A model generated the notes under the pieces. It did not search any database, had not been told where the DNA came from, and saw nothing but the letters and a program-made list of their open reading frames with translations. A stretch of 64,000 nucleotides of DNA from positions 124,001 through 188,000 of the forward strand of contig CAJIZH010000002.1 in assembly GCA_905181875.1 (NCBI GenBank), in the 5' to 3' direction. Below, piece after piece: positions 61,602 through 64,000 of this stretch. The stretch comes from Flavobacteriales bacterium UBA6770 (GTDB lineage: Bacteria; Bacteroidota; Bacteroidia; Flavobacteriales_G; Salibacteraceae). The position numbers and the translations under genes are program-made. Numbering within the stretch: the stretch's first letter is position 1; the number at the start of each line of letters is the position of its first letter.

Positions 61602-61952
61602 ATGGATCAAATAATAAAAGAGATAGAAGCCTTTAACGTTTTAGCAAGAGAAGATAAATCTTTCAAGGCGGGCGATACTATTACTCTTGACTATAAAATT
61701 AAAGAAGGCGAAAAAGAACGTGTTCAGCAGTTTCGTGGAGTTGTAATCCAAAAAAAGGGTTCAAAAACCAACGGAACGTTTACTGTAAGAAAAGTATCTA
61801 ACGGTATAGGTGTTGAACGTATCTTCCCTATTTCTTCTCCAGCTATTTCAAATATTCAAGTAAATAAAGTTGGCGTTGTAAGAAGAGCAAGAATATACTA
61901 CCTAAGAGAGCTTAAAGGAAAAGCAGCTCGTATTCAGGAAAAAAGAAGATAG
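61602..61952 (+). CDS. rplS: 50S ribosomal protein L19
   Basis: 116 residues, usual length. L19 sits at the 30S/50S interface. Family features include FKAGDTITLDYKIKEGEKER, RGVVIQKKGSKTNGTFTVRKV, and GIGVERIFPISSPAI. I chose the ATG at 61602 because the conserved N terminus (MDQIIKEIEAFNVL) starts there. It has a -7 element and its own terminator, so it may be expressed apart from trmD. Confidence 0.97.
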   Translation: MDQIIKEIEAFNVLAREDKSFKAGDTITLDYKIKEGEKERVQQFRGVVIQKKGSKTNGTFTVRKVSNGIGVERIFPISSPAISNIQVNKVGVVRRARIYYLRELKGKAARIQEKRR

Positions 61953-61972
61953 TTATTGCTAAACAATATTGC

Positions 61973-62004
61973 AGCCCAACCGTCATTTGGTTGGGCTTTT
62001 TTTT
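61973..62004 (+). terminator. Rho-independent terminator after rplS
   Basis: A 9-bp perfect stem (AGCCCAACC with GGTTGGGCT) with a 7-base loop and a T-run, 21 bp past the rplS stop. Confidence 0.92.
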
Positions 62005-62024
62005 GCAAAAATTTATATTTCTGA

Positions 62025-62537
62025 ATGGAAAAAATAGGATTGTTTTACGGATCTGACACTGGGTGTACTGAGGCGGTTGCTCGATTAATAAGAGATTTAA
62101 TTGGACTAGACAAAGTAGACGTTTACGATGTCTATGATATAAAGGGTGACGAACCAAGAAATTATAATAAACTCATTTTAGGCCTTTCAACTTGGCACGA
62201 TGGTCAACTTCAAAGTTCTTGGGACGATTACTATTCTAAGTTTCACGATTTAGACTTTACAAATAAAACAGTTGCATTATTTGGTCTAGGCGATCAATAT
62301 GGTTACAGTACCTATTTCTGTGATGGAATTGGAGTAATTGGAAAGCAGGCCGAAAAAAATGGAGCAACTATCATTGGGAATTGGTCAACCGAGGGGTATG
62401 AGCATGACGACTCTAAAGCCTTAATTACCGAGGATACCTTTATCGGATTGTGTCTGGACGAAGACAACCAAGAAGAGCAAACTGATCAGCGTATTCATGC
62501 TTGGGTCAAACAAATCGTTCAAGAATTCGGAATTTAA
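62025..62537 (+). CDS. fldA: Flavodoxin
   Basis: 170 residues, the long-chain flavodoxin size. The FMN phosphate loop is FYGSDTGCTEAVARLI; the isoalloxazine-binding loops are GLSTWHDGQLQSSWDD and LFGLGDQYGYSTYFCDGIG. It is a small soluble electron carrier that replaces ferredoxin, often under iron limitation. It overlaps the convergent rhomboid gene by 4 bp. Confidence 0.95.
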   Translation: MEKIGLFYGSDTGCTEAVARLIRDLIGLDKVDVYDVYDIKGDEPRNYNKLILGLSTWHDGQLQSSWDDYYSKFHDLDFTNKTVALFGLGDQYGYSTYFCDGIGVIGKQAEKNGATIIGNWSTEGYEHDDSKALITEDTFIGLCLDEDNQEEQTDQRIHAWVKQIVQEFGI

Positions 62538-63241
62538 TCTTCCTTTTGCTTAAAAATATATGTAATAATGGTTTGTGGTGGGTCAATTTTTCGTTTTGGA
62601 TCCCAATAGCGTTCACCAAAACGCTCTTCTAGCTTAGCTATGTCTTCTGTTTCATTTTCCACTTCCCAAGAATATTTTTTCCTCCTAAAAACAACTACTT
62701 TCCTGTAGATTATCGCTAGCATACTGCCTGACACGGCGCCCAAAAGGTGAGATTCCCAGCTTATTTTCCAATCAAAAGGAAACACTCCCCAAATCAAACT
62801 ACCGTAAAGAAATACAATCATTAAAGAGACCGCCATATGACGATAGGACTTTCTAAGAAAACCACTCCAAAATAAAAATGCCGCTAGCATATAAATCAAT
62901 CCACTAGCACCAATATGATAAGAAGGTCGAGCTGCTACCCAAACCCAAAAACCGGTAATTAACCATCCGTAACCCATGACCTTATAAAATACGGGGCGAT
63001 AAAAAAAATAAACCATTGCAATAAGCATAAACATAGGAAAGGAATTACTAATCAAGTGATTCATATCTCCATGCACAAATGGAGAAGTAATAATTCCTAT
63101 TAATCCAAAAATCTCTCTAGGGTAAACGCCTAAAAAACCGAAATCCATATTAGCCTGAACTTCAATAAAATAGACGAACCACATTAACAACACAAAAAGT
63201 GCTGAGAAGGTAAAAACATTGCTAATATTTTTAGATATCAT
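62534..63241 (-). CDS. Rhomboid-family intramembrane serine protease
   Basis: 235 residues from the ATG at 63241; an upstream ATG at 63340 would add 33 residues lacking conserved features. Six membrane helices. The catalytic serine is in YHIGASGLIYML and the histidine in SWESHLLGAVSGSML, with the HLISNSFPMFML helix before. It cleaves membrane proteins within the bilayer. The C-terminal basic tail (VVVFRRKKYSWEVEN) is cytoplasmic. Substrate unknown. Confidence 0.9.
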   Translation of the reverse strand: MISKNISNVFTFSALFVLLMWFVYFIEVQANMDFGFLGVYPREIFGLIGIITSPFVHGDMNHLISNSFPMFMLIAMVYFFYRPVFYKVMGYGWLITGFWVWVAARPSYHIGASGLIYMLAAFLFWSGFLRKSYRHMAVSLMIVFLYGSLIWGVFPFDWKISWESHLLGAVSGSMLAIIYRKVVVFRRKKYSWEVENETEDIAKLEERFGERYWDPKRKIDPPQTIITYIFKQKED

Positions 63242-63373
63242 ATTTTCATTCTTATCAATTGCCAATCCAATCCAATTTTCAGACTTTATGGCAGTCAAAT
63301 ATAACAGCTCGCTGTTAAAAAAACGACTAATAGATGACACTCATGATCTTTATCTGTGGCTAATTTCGTAGCT

Positions 63374-64000
63374 ATGAAAGTTCACTTTATAGCTATTGGT
63401 GGAAGCGCCATGCACAACTTGGCATTAGCCTTAAACGATATGGATTATAATATAACCGGTTCAGATGATGAAATATTTGAACCATCGAAGGGAAGGCTTG
63501 CAAAAAAAGGAATCTTACCTGATCAAATTGGCTGGAATGCAGAATTAATTCACCAAAATTTGGATGCTGTCATTTTAGGGATGCATGCACGAAAAGATAA
63601 CCCTGAGTTACTAAGAGCGCAAGAACTAAACCTTCCAATCTACAGCTATCCAGAATACTTATTTGAAGCTTCCAAAAGCAAAACAAGAGTAGTTATCGGA
63701 GGTTCTCACGGCAAAACGTCTATTACTTCCATGATTCTGCATGTTGTGCAAAGTGTAGGTCTTGAATGCGATTATATGGTTGGAGCTCAATTGGAAGGTT
63801 TTGATAACATGGTTAAGCTTACTGAATCTGCCAAATACATTATTCTAGAAGGAGACGAATACCTCTCGTCTCCGATCGATCGCAGACCAAAGTTTCATTT
63901 GTATCAACCCCATATTGCCTTACTAAGTGGAATCGCTTGGGATCATATTAATGTTTTTCCAACCTTCGGAAACTACGTAGATCAATTCAGGATTTTTATA
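63374..64000 (+). CDS. mpl: UDP-N-acetylmuramate:L-alanyl-gamma-D-glutamyl-meso-diaminopimelate ligase, 5' part
   Basis: The gene runs off the window end: 209 codons are present. Mpl recycles murein tripeptide by attaching it to UDP-MurNAc, so it works in peptidoglycan recycling. Mur-ligase features: MKVHFIAIGGSAMHNLALAL, SYPEYLFEASK, the ATP loop VIGGSHGKTSITSMI, and LLSGIAWDHINVFPTF with its metal-binding region. The N-terminal IGGSAM and GMHARKDNPEL patterns fit Mpl better than MurC. Divergent from the rhomboid gene. Confidence 0.92.
   Translation, partial: MKVHFIAIGGSAMHNLALALNDMDYNITGSDDEIFEPSKGRLAKKGILPDQIGWNAELIHQNLDAVILGMHARKDNPELLRAQELNLPIYSYPEYLFEASKSKTRVVIGGSHGKTSITSMILHVVQSVGLECDYMVGAQLEGFDNMVKLTESAKYIILEGDEYLSSPIDRRPKFHLYQPHIALLSGIAWDHINVFPTFGNYVDQFRIFI

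Noticed and set aside
60073..61952. A standard rpsP-rimM-trmD-rplS operon
   Set aside because: Only trmD and rplS are here; the gene before trmD is a secreted TPR-like protein, not RimM.

Overview
The window is AT-rich bacterial chromosome from a Bacteroidota organism, most likely order Flavobacteriales (possibly near Crocinitomicaceae; the family is inference). The evidence is as follows. Two secreted proteins end in type IX secretion (T9SS) sorting domains. There is a PorG-like outer-membrane protein and many small beta-barrel and SPOR-like envelope proteins. LpxK implies lipid A. Several start codons sit behind a TAnnTTTG element, the -7 promoter motif of Bacteroidota. No phage, insertion sequence or CRISPR array is seen; this is mostly core genome with accessory patches.

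Layout. 1-2.5 kb: a T9SS kelch protein between decayed sequence, including a dead YdeI/DUF1905 gene. 2.5-5.9 kb: an A-B-A-B-A array of small secreted proteins and lipoproteins. 6.1-7.8 kb: a Na+/H+ antiporter. 8.5-12 kb: truA, an ABC exporter and a metalloprotease, overlapping end to end. 12-17.2 kb: punA/lpxK, Nif3-like, a degenerate zinc-ribbon protein and a frameshifted rlmF. 17.3-23 kb: a six-gene minus-strand run (nuclease, O-methyltransferase, SIMPL, ltaE, lipoprotein, frameshifted FadL-like porin). 23.2-30.3 kb: SulP with a TetR regulator, purK, tex, a GIN-domain lipoprotein and a LOG protein. 30.5-35.2 kb: two SPOR-type envelope proteins and a regulatory-like domain protein. 35.2-37.2 kb: a RiPP-type cluster. 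37.2-47.6 kb: a secreted subtilase, an atypical Nramp-like transporter, GDPD, priA, a PorG-like protein and trmN6. 47.6-54.6 kb: a TetR-controlled ABC/HlyD/TolC exporter flanked by decayed genes. 54.6-64 kb: ispH, tRNA-Leu(GAG), MscS, a CoA transferase, trmD, rplS, flavodoxin, rhomboid and the start of mpl.

The most interesting locus is 35265-37240: a signal-peptide-bearing precursor with three EGKCG motifs, a DUF692 (MNIO) enzyme and a DUF2063 partner. These are the three parts of copper-handling, cysteine-modified RiPP systems (bufferins/oxazolins), here in a compact form with a terminator hairpin between precursor and enzyme. Also notable are an exporter whose ABC ATPase motifs are all degenerate, and a near-identical 13-bp candidate operator about 30 bp upstream of two operons that each carry one of two paralogous TetR regulators.

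Three genes (rlmF, the FadL-like porin and a SPOR protein) are each broken by a small indel in or beside a homopolymer. This may be sequencing error, real decay or, for the A8 tract in the SPOR gene, slippage. Other remnants (YdeI/DUF1905, porin, glycosyltransferase) carry several lesions and look truly decayed. All product calls rest on motif reading by eye; no search was run.
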